A DNA stretch of 64,000 nt from Polaribacter sp. NJDZ03 (GCF_019263805.1 NZ_CP079195.1:3211001-3275000), one strand, 5' to 3'; positions 22,901 through 29,638 are shown, numbered from the stretch's first letter. The notes: generated by a model not told the origin, from the sequence alone. Numbers and translations are program-made.

Positions 22901-23317
22901 AATGTATATACCGGTACTACCACCACCACCACTGGTATTACTAGTAGTAGTACCATTAGGGTTACCAAAACCTCCTTCTGAAACTAAATATCTAATAATA
23001 TCTCCTTCATTAAGGTTGTAGGTTGCACTTGCAGTAGCTCCTTGCCCCCCATAAGCTTGGACTCCATTACCACCATTACCACCAGCAATAATAAAACTAA
23101 TTTGTTTTGGTCCGCCAGTTACGGTGTAAGAGTTAGATTGTACTGTTGATGTATTTACAACTACAGTTTGAGCAAATGCCTTAGGATTAGAGAAAAATAA
23201 GAAACTTGCAAAAAAGAATAGTTTTAATGCAGCCGCTGTTTTAGAAGTTAATAATGAAAAAAAAGTATTGTCGAATTTACTACGAAGTGTCTTCGTTTGT
23301 TTGTGAGGGATAGCCAT
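11000..23317 (-). CDS. giant T9SS-secreted adhesin with glycine-rich N-terminus and cadherin/Ig-like tandem repeats
   Basis: 4105 residues. The signal peptide covers residues 1-50 (ends PKAFAQ). A glycine-rich domain follows at about 75-315, with short runs such as GGGGSTGIYIN and VAGGGGGAGG; it recalls bacterial Gly-rich ligand-like domains. Thrombospondin type 3 calcium repeats alternate with globular inserts to about 1125. From about 1195 to 3290 there are some twenty cadherin/Ig-like repeats of the tandem-95/VCBS kind (AQNDVNTTE, LSNDSDTDGDN, DGTYEFKPATGFTG, DDITYTISDGNGGTDTA). The tail from about 3300 is homologous to the two neighbouring adhesins and ends in a T9SS type A signal (PTGVYIVKMNTNKG, KKVVIE). 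The product is probably a long, calcium-stiffened fibre on the cell surface. The ATG at 23317 is preceded by a TACTTTCG promoter element. Much of the repeat region is nearly identical at DNA level, so copy number could change by recombination or be mis-assembled. Confidence 0.92.
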   Translation of the reverse strand: MAIPHKQTKTLRSKFDNTFFSLLTSKTAAALKLFFFASFLFFSNPKAFAQTVVVNTSTVQSNSYTVTGGPKQISFIIAGGNGGNGVQAYGGQGATASATYNLNEGDIIRYLVSEGGFGNPNGTTTSNTSGGGGSTGIYINSTLVLVAGGGGGAGGVNGLAANNTTNGDNGTGSNFGAGGNGGNGGSAGAAGAAGGGFISNGASATSSVATGGAGANGSFTLASGGNGTAELTTGNGGRGFSGGAGATVNLTGGAGGGYSGGGGSGLFTAVGTDGAAGGGGSYVDTTFRGYVNSSIIAGANGTTGALQANGNNGSVNITAKDLTDTDSDGIADVNDEDSDNDGILDVVECPNFSFSKDLIINNANAGLITVVEGGASGTPFVNDAGPNNNEPGLRYTDQASQVTYYRLNTQGKDYTYIDGNNLVFRIFVQDPAEDFFGGTTDIRIGSGGTQYTIDLTEAPYGETKPTGSDFTITVPLTAARFGVTQAAFETVIASLDYIDIRAEFWLGATGVLESELVPLLNDPCDFDNDGTPDYLDSDSDNDGCSDADEAYFGTVANADTDNNGFYGTGIPIVDSSGRITGLTYTTTPNPYHLDGTVNTCNDNDNDGVPDGADLDDDNDGILDTAEDVCTGFTEILPTRLGIAGGVINFDMIAPLDVSSDFGLSAGSVFIQAFGINTTSNTTPRMVVGPDPAHSNTRFVLTGTVPAKIQGLHGKTITADGTRFDGIESLDGIPYTLTSTLDAGFVANDTPNNYTVINTKTSGAQNTTSFLWESATYAKELRFFTTDNNINNAIRFYICPATDTDNDGIPNHLDTDSDNDGCSDADEAYFGTVANADADNNGFYGTGVPIVDGTGKVTGAPYTTTPNAYYINGNVNACNDNDNDGIPDDVDLDDDNDGILDTEECIFTDKQATRVGSGNTNNPQTYQFVATPTTTVTIGTDTGEFLSGSFSRFGFNETTTGNGTYTITFGEEVSDINLLPDSVGTTSSGDLDTATAGIDFAGQALFGNFSAILANGTTMSNLAVSISVNPVGNSELVGQTVIDGKTYITDLTANTTQASGTISFPSLIGKNVKSLTFDSIGDGIGPVLWLGIKASICLDTDNDGIPNKFDTDSDNDGCPDALEGSGTYTLSDIDATTKMLTAAVDMVSTSATYGVPNSTTQTIGTSQDKDIQSSACNTAVNTENDINQTPKDKPVDGALLTNDENVATVTSVTINGTPTAVPAGNTGVTINNVAGVDENGIAIPNAGSITIKEDGTYTFTPTTGFTGTINPITYTGEGANNETDTATLSLEVIPNILPAGNNLPTAQNDVNTTELNTTVTSTILTNDSDPDGNNIVITNATIKDEAGTVSTFTLGTAKTVAGKDKNGVAIANAGTVKVNADGTYEFIPATGFTGTVNDITYTISDGNGGTDTAILNLNVIDNFGNNTFANDDANAAKQGINIEGNVLTNDFDPEGNTQNVTTASVNGTAITVGTVAVPVVNTIAGIGTVTINSDGSYNFVPEAGFTGTVPVTYTKCDTITAPTVQACDEATLYLTSIPADVNAENDINQTPKDTPVDGQLLTNDEGVASVTATGFTLGTAKTVAGVDENGNNVANAGSLTINGNGTYTFTPTTGFTGTIDPVTYTGKGAGVDTNDAILSIEVIPNIQPAGNNPPTAQNDVNTTELNTDITSTLLSNDSDTDGDNIVITNASIKDGAGAVTTFTLGTAKTVTGKDKNGVTVTNAGTVEIKADGTYEFKPATGFTGTIDDITYTISDGNGGTDTAILNLNVIDNFGNNTFANDDANAAKQGINMEGNVLTNDFDPEGNTQNVTTASVNGTGITVGTLAPVVNTIAGIGTVTINSDGSYNFVPEAGFTGTVPVTYTKCDTITAPTVQACDEATLYLTSIPADVNAENDINQTPKDTPVDGQLLTNDEGVASVTATGFTLGTAKTVAGVDENGNNVANAGSLTINGNGTYTFTPTTGFTGTIDPVTYTGKGAGVDTNDALLSIEVIPNIQPAGNNPPTAQNDVNTTELNTDITSTLLSNDSDTDGDNIVITNASIKDGAGAVTTFTLGTAKTVTGKDKNGVTVTNAGTVEIKADGTYEFKPATGFTGTIDDITYTISDGNGGTDTAILNLNVIDNFGNNTFANDDANAAKQGINMEGNVLTNDFDPEGNTQNVTTASVNGTGITVGTFAAPVVNTIAGIGTVTINSDGSYNFVPEAGFTGTVPVTYTKCDTITAPTVQACDEATLYLTSIPADVNAENDINQTPKDTAVNGALITNDQGVATVTSVTINGTPTAVPTGNTGVTINNVAGVDKNGVAVANAGSITIKEDGTYIFTPAAGFTGTINPITYIGKGAGANTDTASLSIEVVPNILPAGNNPPTAQNDVNTTELNTDVTSTLLSNDSDTDGDNIVITNASIKDGAGTVTTFTLGTAKTVTGKDKNGVTVTNAGTVEVKADGTYEFKPATGFTGTIDDITYTISDGNDGTDTAILSLNVIDNFGNSTFANDDANAAKQGVNIEGNIKTNDFDLEGNTQTLSSPSASFGGTNTPITLGTATAISGVGTLTLSADGKYTFVPEPNFVGTVPVTYSTCDNGTPQACDKATLYLTSIPSDVIPDIAAENDINQIPQDTVINGALLTNDEGVASVTATGFTLGTAKTVAGVDENGNNVANAGSLTINGNGTYTFTPTAGFTGTINPVTYTGKGAGVDTNDALLSIEVIPNIQPAGNNPPTAQNDVNTTEINTTVTSTILNNDSDPDGDNIVITSASIKDGAGTDIPFTFGTAKTVTGKDENGVAIANAGTVKVNADGSYEFIPATGFTGSVDDITYTVSDGNGGTDTATLNLNVIPNFGNNTFANDDANSATQGTSMEGNIVLNDFDPELNMQTISSASVNGTSITVGTVAVPVANTIAGVGTVTINTDGSYNFAPDANFTGTVPVIYSTCDNGTPQTCDEATLYLTSIPAGFTAKNDINQTPQDTAVNSSLTTNDQGGNITVTSVLINGNSTAFAVPAGNTGVTINNVPGINKEGFAVTNAGSIIIKEDGTYTFTPSPGFTGTIDPITYTGKGDGIATDTATISIEVLPNELPISNPPTAQNDVHTTEVNTTVNSTVLSNDTDLEGDNLTITSATGVTINTPTTVTGKDKTGATVANAGTVQLNTNGTYEFIPAAGFTGTVDDITYTISDGNGGTDTAILNLNVIDNFGNSTFANDDAHTAPQGTTMTGNILTNDFDPEGNPHTVTSFSIKIANTTSTNATDGSATIGNVGTVTLVSDGTYTFVPVASFVGTVPVTYIKCDNQSPQACAEATLYLTSVPKAIKTDVMITQVYQFGADSDTDKERWIEITNIGTTDVPANTIHVQLYKDKTGDQTNNNPDVSYTVTTLLEAGKSVLFKNVLNNTLIANSELATDATVVLNAALTDLDDAVNDIITLSTSTTSSWANRYDVVSNINNKTSVVRIDERLTPNKNYDANEWVVFIDDAITPYQPIEETTVAGIKRHPQDALISEIKNSSKEANTLLGLHRIDITTSNSSSNTWTNGFPDRSRSVVIDQDFEHTGSRLSARKLKIDASTKLTVTDQLLVVTNEITLDGNIRLAGTSAQLVQTHATTTKISGNGKLLVDQNSTIPSLYRYGYMSSPVTSIGINYTLENVLKDGTTPLNATGIVGTTIAKNIKFIDGYDGDTTDPISLAKYWIYTYAPASNGRANWAHKNEDGEIARGEGFIFKGPGAPQNYTFMGTPNDGNFSPSIIAAGNDYLVGNPYPSAINARKFIEDNLNETTGTLYFWEHKESKLGEGTGIDGHIFGGYIGGYATLNLGGGVAADVPANTTNDNNGTSGLESTTAYTTPLPYIAIGQGFFIEADAGGTIDFNNSQRAYVTEGAKSIFFRGTQKTSKTESNLLPVIKLGFEYKNEQDLMIHHQIAVSFQETNSFAFDKGYDSKVYETGKTDIYFKFPSDDKDYVIAGVQEISDDLEVPLEIKMNYTGQVNIMVDELQNVSKNIYVTDKLTGTSYNVKEQKNTLTLEKGTYTDRFVLTFKESSALSLEDEILAAYTNIYADNENNQIVISKNSEVAIKKVELFNVIGKKVSLWNIKEQKETYQLDIKKQIPTGVYIVKMNTNKGTINKKVVIE
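15180..19480 (-). repeat. composite tandem repeats of about 1047 bp in the 4105-aa adhesin gene
   Basis: Blocks beginning at 16591, 17641 and 18688 repeat with spacings of 1050 and 1047 bp, the 3-bp difference being one codon. Each codes for about 349 residues, i.e. three cadherin/Ig-like subdomains in fixed order (NDINQTPKD..., NPPTAQNDVNTTE..., FANDDANAAKQG...). The first two blocks are almost identical. Further, more diverged copies extend left to about 13430. Confidence 0.85.
19977..20644 (-). repeat. domain copy shared with the 3164-aa adhesin gene
   Basis: This is the partner of the near-identical block at 9793-10460 (offset 10184 bp). It lies at about residues 895-1110 of the 4105-residue protein. 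The few differences include GNTNNPQ versus DNTNNPQ contexts and a short changed segment around 20345-20365. Confidence 0.85.
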
Positions 23318-23335
23318 AGGAGGTTTTTTTATATA

Positions 23336-23343
23336 CGAAAGTA
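23336..23343 (-). promoter_or_regulatory. putative -7 element of the 4105-aa adhesin gene
   Basis: TACTTTCG on the minus strand, followed by GTATAT and the ATG 19 bases further on. It is close to the TAnnTTTG consensus; no clear -33 TTTG was found in the A/T-rich stretch upstream. Confidence 0.4.
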
Positions 23344-23451
23344 ATGATTTTTTTAATTTTTTTATAGGATTTTACATTTTTTTTAACAATAAAGAACTTA
23401 ATAGTACTGTTTTTTTATGAATTATTGTGTAGTTAGTGTTAATTTTTTGAT

Positions 23452-23486
23452 AAAAAAACTAGACCAAATTATAGGTCTAGCTTTTT
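23452..23486 (-). terminator. terminator after the 49-aa microprotein gene
   Basis: Stem CTAGACC (23459-23465) with GGTCTAG (23474-23480), strengthened by flanking A/T runs. The T-run in the minus-strand transcript is at 23458-23452. It closes the transcription unit of the 1736-residue adhesin and the microprotein. Confidence 0.8.
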
Positions 23487-23493
23487 AAAAGAG

Positions 23494-23643
23494 TTATTTA
23501 AAGTGTAAATTTTTAGTATTTATAATAATAAAAATACCATATAATATAGCGACTATAAATAGTGCTAAAATTTCATGATTTATTTCTAGTCCTGGAGGTG
23601 GGGGAGGACCAGCAGGAGGAGGAAGCTGGGTAAGTATCATCAT
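23494..23643 (-). CDS. 49-aa proline-rich single-span membrane microprotein
   Basis: A short frame from ATG at 23643 to TAA at 23494 codes for 49 residues. It begins MMILTQLPPPAG, then a PPPPPGLE segment, then one hydrophobic span (EILALFIVAILYGIFIII, about residues 25-41) and a basic end (NTKNLHFK). It starts 28 bases after the stop of the 1736-residue adhesin gene and precedes the only terminator, so the two are probably co-transcribed. Pro-rich stretch, membrane span and basic tail match the layout of short flavobacterial proteins annotated as PID-CTERM sorting-domain proteins. Here the usual LPID is replaced by LEI, and no N-terminal signal peptide precedes it, so that assignment is tentative. 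Confidence 0.7.
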   Translation of the reverse strand: MMILTQLPPPAGPPPPPGLEINHEILALFIVAILYGIFIIINTKNLHFK

Positions 23644-23671
23644 TTTATTTAATTATTAGGGATATTACTTT

Positions 23672-26600
23672 TTAGTGTCTAATTATAATTTTTTTATTGA
23701 TTATGCCTTTGTCAGTATGTGTTTTTACAATATAAATACCTGTTGGTATTTGTTTTTTTATAGCTAATTGATAAGTATTTTTTTGTTCCTTAATGCTCCA
23801 AAGGGTTACTTTTTTGCCAAGAATGTTAAACAATTCTACATTATTAATATGTATTTCTTCGTTTTTAGAAATTACAATATTATTGTTCTTGTTATCGGCA
23901 TAAATACTTGTCTGTTTAGATACAATAGCATCTTTTACACTAAGTGTTGTGTTTTTGGTAAATGCTAATACAAAACGACCTGTATAAGTACCTTTATCTA
24001 GGCTAAAGATAGCATTTTTATTTGTAAGGTTGTATGAAGTTTGTGTAAGTTTATCGTTAATAAAGATGTTTTTAGATACATTTTGTAGTTCATCTATCAT
24101 TATATTTACTTGACCAGCGTAATCCATTTTAATTTCTAAAGGAACTTCTAGTTCGTTAGATATTTCTTGTACACCCGCAATTACATAGTTTTTATCATCT
24201 GAAGGAAATTTAAAATAGAGGTCTGTTTTACCAACTTGGTATACTTCAGAATCATACCCTTTATCAAAAGCAAAAGAATTTGTTTCTTGAAAAGAAATTG
24301 CTATTTGATTGTGTAATAATAATTCTTCTGTGTTTTTATACTCAAAACCTAATTTTATCATTGGTAACAAGTTTGCAGCAGTTGTAGTTGCTGTTTTGTT
24401 GCTTGTTTTGCTCCCTTTAAAAAAAACAGATGCTGGTCCTTCTGTAACGTAAGCTCTCTGGCTGTTGTTAAATTTAATGATACCACCAGTTTTACTTCCT
24501 TCTACAAAGAAACCCTGACCTATTGCAATGTATGGAAGTGGAGTAGTGTACGTTGCGCTACCTGTACCGTCAGTTCCATTATTATCATTATTATTAATGT
24601 TAGCGGGTCCATTTGCGGCTACAGCACCACTTAAGTTAATTGTTGCGTATCCGCCAACATAACCACCAAAAACATGTCCGTCTATTCCATTTCCTTCACC
24701 ATTAGCACTTTTTTGATGTTGCCATAAATAAAGTGTACCCGTTGTTGATGTAAAGTTGTCATTTATAAATTTTCTAGCATTCATTGCAGAGGGAAAAGGG
24801 TTTCCAATTAAGTAATCATCTCCAATACCTATAGATACAGCAGTTGTAAAATTACCATCATTAGGCATGCCTTTAAACGTATAGTTTTGCCCTAGTTCTT
24901 TTCCTGGACCTTTAAAAATAAAACCATCTCCTCTATTTATTGGACCCTCTTTATATTTATGTACATAGTTAGCTCTACCGCTAGAAGCAGGAGCATAGGT
25001 GTAAACCCAGAAATCTGCAAGAGTAATAGGGGTTGTAGCAGCTCCGTCATAGCCAGATATAAATGTAATATCTTTTGGAGTGTTTGGGTCTGTACCATCT
25101 TTTAAAACAGCTTCTATTGTGTAAGTATTGTTTAATGAATTAACAGGAGAACTCATATAACCATATCTATATAAACTTGGTATTTCAGAATTTTGATCTA
25201 CTAAAAGACTCCCCATAATACCTGTACTTGTAATAGTACTTGTACTGGTATGCGTTTGTACTAATTGAGCTAACGTACCTGCTAAACGAATATCTCCATC
25301 TAAAGTAATATCATTTGTAACTACTAATAATTGATTGGTTACCGTTAACGTGTTACCAGATTCAACTTTTAGTTTTCTAGCGCTTAATTTGTTCGTTTCA
25401 TGCTCAAAATTTTGATCAATTACAACAGAACGAGATCTGTCTGGATACCCATTTGTATACAAACTGTTCGTAGCTGTTGATATAGTGCTATTAATTCTAT
25501 GTAAACCTAACAACGTATTTGCTTCTGTGCTAGACCCTTTAATTTCTGAAATTAAAGGATCTTGTGGATGTCTTTTAGTACCTGTAATTTCAGTATCACC
25601 AATTGGTTGATAAGGTAGAATTGCATCATCTATAAATATTACCCATTCACTAGTATCGTAGTTTTTATTAGGTGTTAATGCTTCATCTATTCTAACGTAT
25701 GATGTTTTATCAGCAAATGCTTGAATAACATCATATCTGTTATTATACGAAGAAGCATTATTAGTAGATGATAAGGTAATCATGTCATTAGCACCTTCAA
25801 TATTGGTTAAAGCATCGCTAGTAATTACTCTTGTTATATCCGAATTATCAAAATTAGTAATTGCAGTATTAGTGCTTTTTAATAATATTGATGTACCAGG
25901 AGCTAATATATTTGGAAATGTATAAGAAGTAGTTGGCGCAGTTGTTTGTGCACCAGTTCTATCTACATATAATTGAATTTGAATAAGACTAGCAGCAATA
26001 CTTTTAGTGGCATGAATGTTTGTAATTTCTATCCATCTGTCTTTATCTGTATTGGTATCATTATCAAACTGATATACTTGGGTAATCATGGCAATTCCAT
26101 CATCTGTAATATCTCTATAATCTACATCTCCAAAAGTGAGTACATCTGCATCCGTATCTGTAAAATTATCAGTTTGTGTGTTGTCAAAACTACCATTTAC
26201 ATCGGTATAACCTAAATCTGTATTTCCTGTTTCTACAAGATCATTTAAACCATTAATACCAAAAGTACCGGTAGAAATTCCGTTACCATTATTTGGTAAA
26301 CCTGTACCAGATTCTACTACATCAAATATACCATCACCATCAGAGTCTAGGTCTAAATAATCTGGTATTGTATCTGCACTTGTGGTTGCGCTTGCGTCTG
26401 TGTTTGTTGGGTTTATGCCAATAATTGCACCCGATTCATAAGTATCATCAACACCATTATTATTTGTGTCAATTATTCCTGTACCTGCACCACTTGGGGC
26501 TATATAACCTTTAGATGTTTGGCCTTCTATATTGTCTGGTATACCATCATTATCTGCATCTAAATCTAAAAAATTAGGTATAGTGTCATTATCTGTATTT

Positions 26601-28882
26601 GTAGGTGTATTACCAGTACCAGCAGAACTTGGTACTCCATTTGTAGTTTCTGTATTACCAGAATTTCCATCTGCTTTACCATCTCTGTTTACGTCTGTAC
26701 CTCCAGATTCTATAACGTCTGTAATTCCGTCGTTATCAGAATCTAGGTCTAAAGAATTTGGAATACCATCTCCGTCAAAGTCATTAAAACTAGCAGGACA
26801 TTTTAAAGAAGCAAAAACAATATTATCTACACCAACATCATTACCACCAGAGCCACTAGGTTGGTCGTTAAAAATAACAATGTCTAAAGTAGTTTTTGTT
26901 GCTGTAAAGTTTAATGTAATTCTTCTCCAAACATCATCATTAGGTTCTCCAGAAGCAGGAGAGGAAATGGTTTGTGTAGTTGCTCCAAGATTATCTTGTA
27001 CTTCAAGTCTAAAAATTGGTTTGTCTGAACAACCATTACATAAACCGGCTAAATCTAGTCTAAACCTATAATCTGCCCCGATAATTAAATTGGTTAATGA
27101 TTGACGATAAAATTCAATATTACCTTTATTAATCATATTGATACTTAAATACCTCCCGTTAGAGGAACCACCTGTTGGACCTGTAAATTGGTCTATATTT
27201 GCATCGATATCTCCGTTAGCATCTGTACGGTTATAGGATTGAAGACCTGTGTTAAGTGATGAAACAACTGCATAAGAGCCATCTGGTATAGCGTTAATAG
27301 GAGCATAAGAATGGTTTAAAACATGACTGTTTGTTGTTCTTGTAGTACCGGTACCAAAGTCTTCGCTAGAAATTAAAACGACTTCTATTTTTTCTGAAAG
27401 AGCGCAATTACCATCTTCTACAATATCTAATATACCATCATTATCACTATCTCTGTCTATAGAATCTGGTATACCATCTGCATCTGTATCTATATCTACC
27501 CTGTTGTCTCTGTAATCTACATCGCCAATAGAAGAATTTACATCTCCGTCAGAATCTGTAAAGTTATCTGCTTGTGTATCATCAAAAGATCCGTTTGCAT
27601 CTGTATACAAATTATCGGTTCCTCCAGTCTCAATAGCATCTGCAAGTCCGTTTGCACCAACTGCACCTGTAACTTTACCAGCACCATTGTTTGGTAAATT
27701 ACTGCCAGATTCTGCAATATCAAATAGCCCATCTCCATCGGCATCTAAGTCTAAATAATCTGGAAGAGTATCTGCGCCAGAAGTAGCATTTAGGTCTGTA
27801 TTAATAGTTGTTAAGCCTAACGAGCCCGATCCGTCTGGATTGCCATTAGGAGTTGCATCATACGCATTATCTAAACCATCATTATCAGCATCCATTCCTG
27901 TAGGTGCTATATAGCCTGTGGTTGTTTGTGCTTCAATATTATCTGGAATACCATCGTTGTCAGAATCTAAATCTAATGAGTTAGTAACACCATCTCCATC
28001 TGGATCTGGGTTACAAATAGAATTTGTTGATAGTTTAGAAAAAGGAATATTTACTTTAGATATTGTATTTGTTGAATATTGAACAGTAAGAAATTCTCCT
28101 CCTCCATCTTCGTAAAAAAGTATGGTAATAGGGTGTAAACCTGGCAGTAAAGCAATAGTTCCTTGTCTTTCTCTGGCTCCATGATTTCCATCATTATTTA
28201 CAATTTCTGTATTGTCTATAAAAAGTTTAGAACCATCATCAGAATTTGTATAAAAAGTATATGTTTCTGAAGTTTCTATATTTATAAAACCAGTATATCG
28301 TATGCTAAATGAATTACTGTCACCAGGAGTTACTATAGCATACAAGGCATCTACATCAAAATCTGTAACCGTACCTGTACGATCTGCACCTGTTGTAGGT
28401 ATGTTGTCTACTGTACTACCAGCAGGAGTTATATTGTAAAACTCGTAGTTTAAACTACTGTTTATAGTATTTACACAAGTATTATCTATTTCATTAACAT
28501 CTAAAATACCATCATTATCATCATCAATATCTGTAGCATCGTCTATACCATCATTATCTGAATCTACCATAGCAATAGTAACTGCTTTATAACCTGTTTT
28601 TTTAAATTGAGTTGAGGTATTGGTTTTATTGATAAAAGGAATCTTGTTGCTTTGTTTAATAGAAAATGTTTCTGTTAAAGTTTCAATATTCCAATTAGGG
28701 TTTTCATAACCATTTAAAGCAGGTGTATTTGTAACAAAGTTAGAAGGAGGTGTTTCAAAATTATTGCTTAGAAGTTGTGTGTAACTATTTATTGTAAATA
28801 GAATAAAGACACATAAAAAGTGTGCTTTTTTAAAATGAAGCATTTCCTTAAATCGCTTCATTATTTTTAGGGGGTTAGTCAT
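23672..28882 (-). CDS. T9SS-secreted surface protein with PA14 domain and thrombospondin type 3 repeats
   Basis: 1736 residues; smallest of the three paralogous adhesins. The signal peptide ends near residue 36 (TINSYTQ). A second possible start, Met8 (28861), gives a more usual signal length. TSP3-type calcium repeats start near 108. A PA14 domain, typically carbohydrate-binding, covers about 139-281 (ETYTFYTNSDDGSKLFID, HPITILFYEDGGGE). More calcium repeats follow, then a jelly-roll-like domain at about 490-697 (GADYRFRLDLAGLCNGC). The lamin-tail-like segment starts near 932 (AMITQVYQFDNDTNTDKDRW) and leads into the tail shared with the two larger proteins. The protein ends in a T9SS type A signal ([25 protein letters not shown]). 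It is followed by the 49-residue microprotein gene. Glycan binding and adhesion are inferred from domains only. Confidence 0.92.
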   Translation of the reverse strand: MTNPLKIMKRFKEMLHFKKAHFLCVFILFTINSYTQLLSNNFETPPSNFVTNTPALNGYENPNWNIETLTETFSIKQSNKIPFINKTNTSTQFKKTGYKAVTIAMVDSDNDGIDDATDIDDDNDGILDVNEIDNTCVNTINSSLNYEFYNITPAGSTVDNIPTTGADRTGTVTDFDVDALYAIVTPGDSNSFSIRYTGFINIETSETYTFYTNSDDGSKLFIDNTEIVNNDGNHGARERQGTIALLPGLHPITILFYEDGGGEFLTVQYSTNTISKVNIPFSKLSTNSICNPDPDGDGVTNSLDLDSDNDGIPDNIEAQTTTGYIAPTGMDADNDGLDNAYDATPNGNPDGSGSLGLTTINTDLNATSGADTLPDYLDLDADGDGLFDIAESGSNLPNNGAGKVTGAVGANGLADAIETGGTDNLYTDANGSFDDTQADNFTDSDGDVNSSIGDVDYRDNRVDIDTDADGIPDSIDRDSDNDGILDIVEDGNCALSEKIEVVLISSEDFGTGTTRTTNSHVLNHSYAPINAIPDGSYAVVSSLNTGLQSYNRTDANGDIDANIDQFTGPTGGSSNGRYLSINMINKGNIEFYRQSLTNLIIGADYRFRLDLAGLCNGCSDKPIFRLEVQDNLGATTQTISSPASGEPNDDVWRRITLNFTATKTTLDIVIFNDQPSGSGGNDVGVDNIVFASLKCPASFNDFDGDGIPNSLDLDSDNDGITDVIESGGTDVNRDGKADGNSGNTETTNGVPSSAGTGNTPTNTDNDTIPNFLDLDADNDGIPDNIEGQTSKGYIAPSGAGTGIIDTNNNGVDDTYESGAIIGINPTNTDASATTSADTIPDYLDLDSDGDGIFDVVESGTGLPNNGNGISTGTFGINGLNDLVETGNTDLGYTDVNGSFDNTQTDNFTDTDADVLTFGDVDYRDITDDGIAMITQVYQFDNDTNTDKDRWIEITNIHATKSIAASLIQIQLYVDRTGAQTTAPTTSYTFPNILAPGTSILLKSTNTAITNFDNSDITRVITSDALTNIEGANDMITLSSTNNASSYNNRYDVIQAFADKTSYVRIDEALTPNKNYDTSEWVIFIDDAILPYQPIGDTEITGTKRHPQDPLISEIKGSSTEANTLLGLHRINSTISTATNSLYTNGYPDRSRSVVIDQNFEHETNKLSARKLKVESGNTLTVTNQLLVVTNDITLDGDIRLAGTLAQLVQTHTSTSTITSTGIMGSLLVDQNSEIPSLYRYGYMSSPVNSLNNTYTIEAVLKDGTDPNTPKDITFISGYDGAATTPITLADFWVYTYAPASSGRANYVHKYKEGPINRGDGFIFKGPGKELGQNYTFKGMPNDGNFTTAVSIGIGDDYLIGNPFPSAMNARKFINDNFTSTTGTLYLWQHQKSANGEGNGIDGHVFGGYVGGYATINLSGAVAANGPANINNNDNNGTDGTGSATYTTPLPYIAIGQGFFVEGSKTGGIIKFNNSQRAYVTEGPASVFFKGSKTSNKTATTTAANLLPMIKLGFEYKNTEELLLHNQIAISFQETNSFAFDKGYDSEVYQVGKTDLYFKFPSDDKNYVIAGVQEISNELEVPLEIKMDYAGQVNIMIDELQNVSKNIFINDKLTQTSYNLTNKNAIFSLDKGTYTGRFVLAFTKNTTLSVKDAIVSKQTSIYADNKNNNIVISKNEEIHINNVELFNILGKKVTLWSIKEQKNTYQLAIKKQIPTGIYIVKTHTDKGIINKKIIIRH

Positions 28883-28906
28883 GAAAAAAAGTTTTTGTAT
28901 TTTTTG

Positions 28907-28914
28907 TAAAAGTA
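28907..28914 (-). promoter_or_regulatory. weak -7 candidate of the PA14 adhesin gene
   Basis: TACTTTTA on the minus strand, 25 bases before the ATG at 28882, one base off TAnnTTTG. The 281-bp region 28883-29163 otherwise holds only A/T-rich sequence with a long T-run at about 29016-29031. Confidence 0.3.
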
Positions 28915-29163
28915 AAATTTTATTAATTAAATAGGACTTATTATTTGTATTTCAGTGAATTAATTTCGCATCTTATTATAAAAATATACGAAGTAAATAG
29001 CAGTTTAGTTTTAAAATTTTTTTTTTTTTTTATTTGTAGAAAAAAATGTAATTATTTTTATTGATTAGTAGAATGTTTTCTTAAATTTTATAAAACTGAT
29101 ATAAATCATCTTTTAAACTTGGTTTTATTCAGAAATTTGTCTGTATAATTAAAAGATTAAATT

Positions 29164-29580
29164 ATGAGAAGAGACGAGCCGATATCTACAATAATGGCAA
29201 CAAATTTAGTTACATTAAATGTTAATGGAGATTTAGTAACTGCAGAAAAGATGTTTATAGAACATAAAATAAAACATATTCCTGTAGTTCGTGATAAAGA
29301 AATTATAGGTATGCTAAGTTATTCTGATATACAGAAAGTTAGTGAATCTCGTTTAACCGAAGACGGAACTTCTGTAAATAGCTTTGTAAATAATACATTT
29401 ACAATAAAACAGGTTATGGATAAAAATATTACAGCAATTCCGCCATATACATCTATTAAAGATGCAGCAGAATTATTAACAACAAAAGGATTTCATGCTT
29501 TACCAGTAGTTGAAGATTCTGAACTAGTAGGAATAGTTACTACAAGGGATTTAGTAAAATATTTGGTAGCAAAATTATAG
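29164..29580 (+). CDS. CBS-domain pair protein
   Basis: 138 residues made of two CBS modules, about 8-60 (ISTIMATNLVTLNVNGDLVTAE, HIPVVRDKEIIGMLSYSDI) and about 75-136 (VMDKNITAIPPYTSIKDA, HALPVVEDSELVGIVTTRDLV). Such stand-alone pairs bind adenine nucleotides and act as energy or redox sensors; the partner is unknown here. The gene is alone, with its own terminator 29 bases downstream. Confidence 0.9.
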   Translation: MRRDEPISTIMATNLVTLNVNGDLVTAEKMFIEHKIKHIPVVRDKEIIGMLSYSDIQKVSESRLTEDGTSVNSFVNNTFTIKQVMDKNITAIPPYTSIKDAAELLTTKGFHALPVVEDSELVGIVTTRDLVKYLVAKL

Positions 29581-29608
29581 TGGTTTTTTATATTGGTTAG
29601 TTAGTAAG

Positions 29609-29638
29609 AAAGAGGCTTTTATAAAGCCTCTTTTTTTT
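29609..29638 (+). terminator. terminator of the CBS-domain gene
   Basis: Hairpin AAAGAGGCTTT (29609-29619) with AAAGCCTCTTT (29623-29633), followed by a T-run to 29638. Confidence 0.88.
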
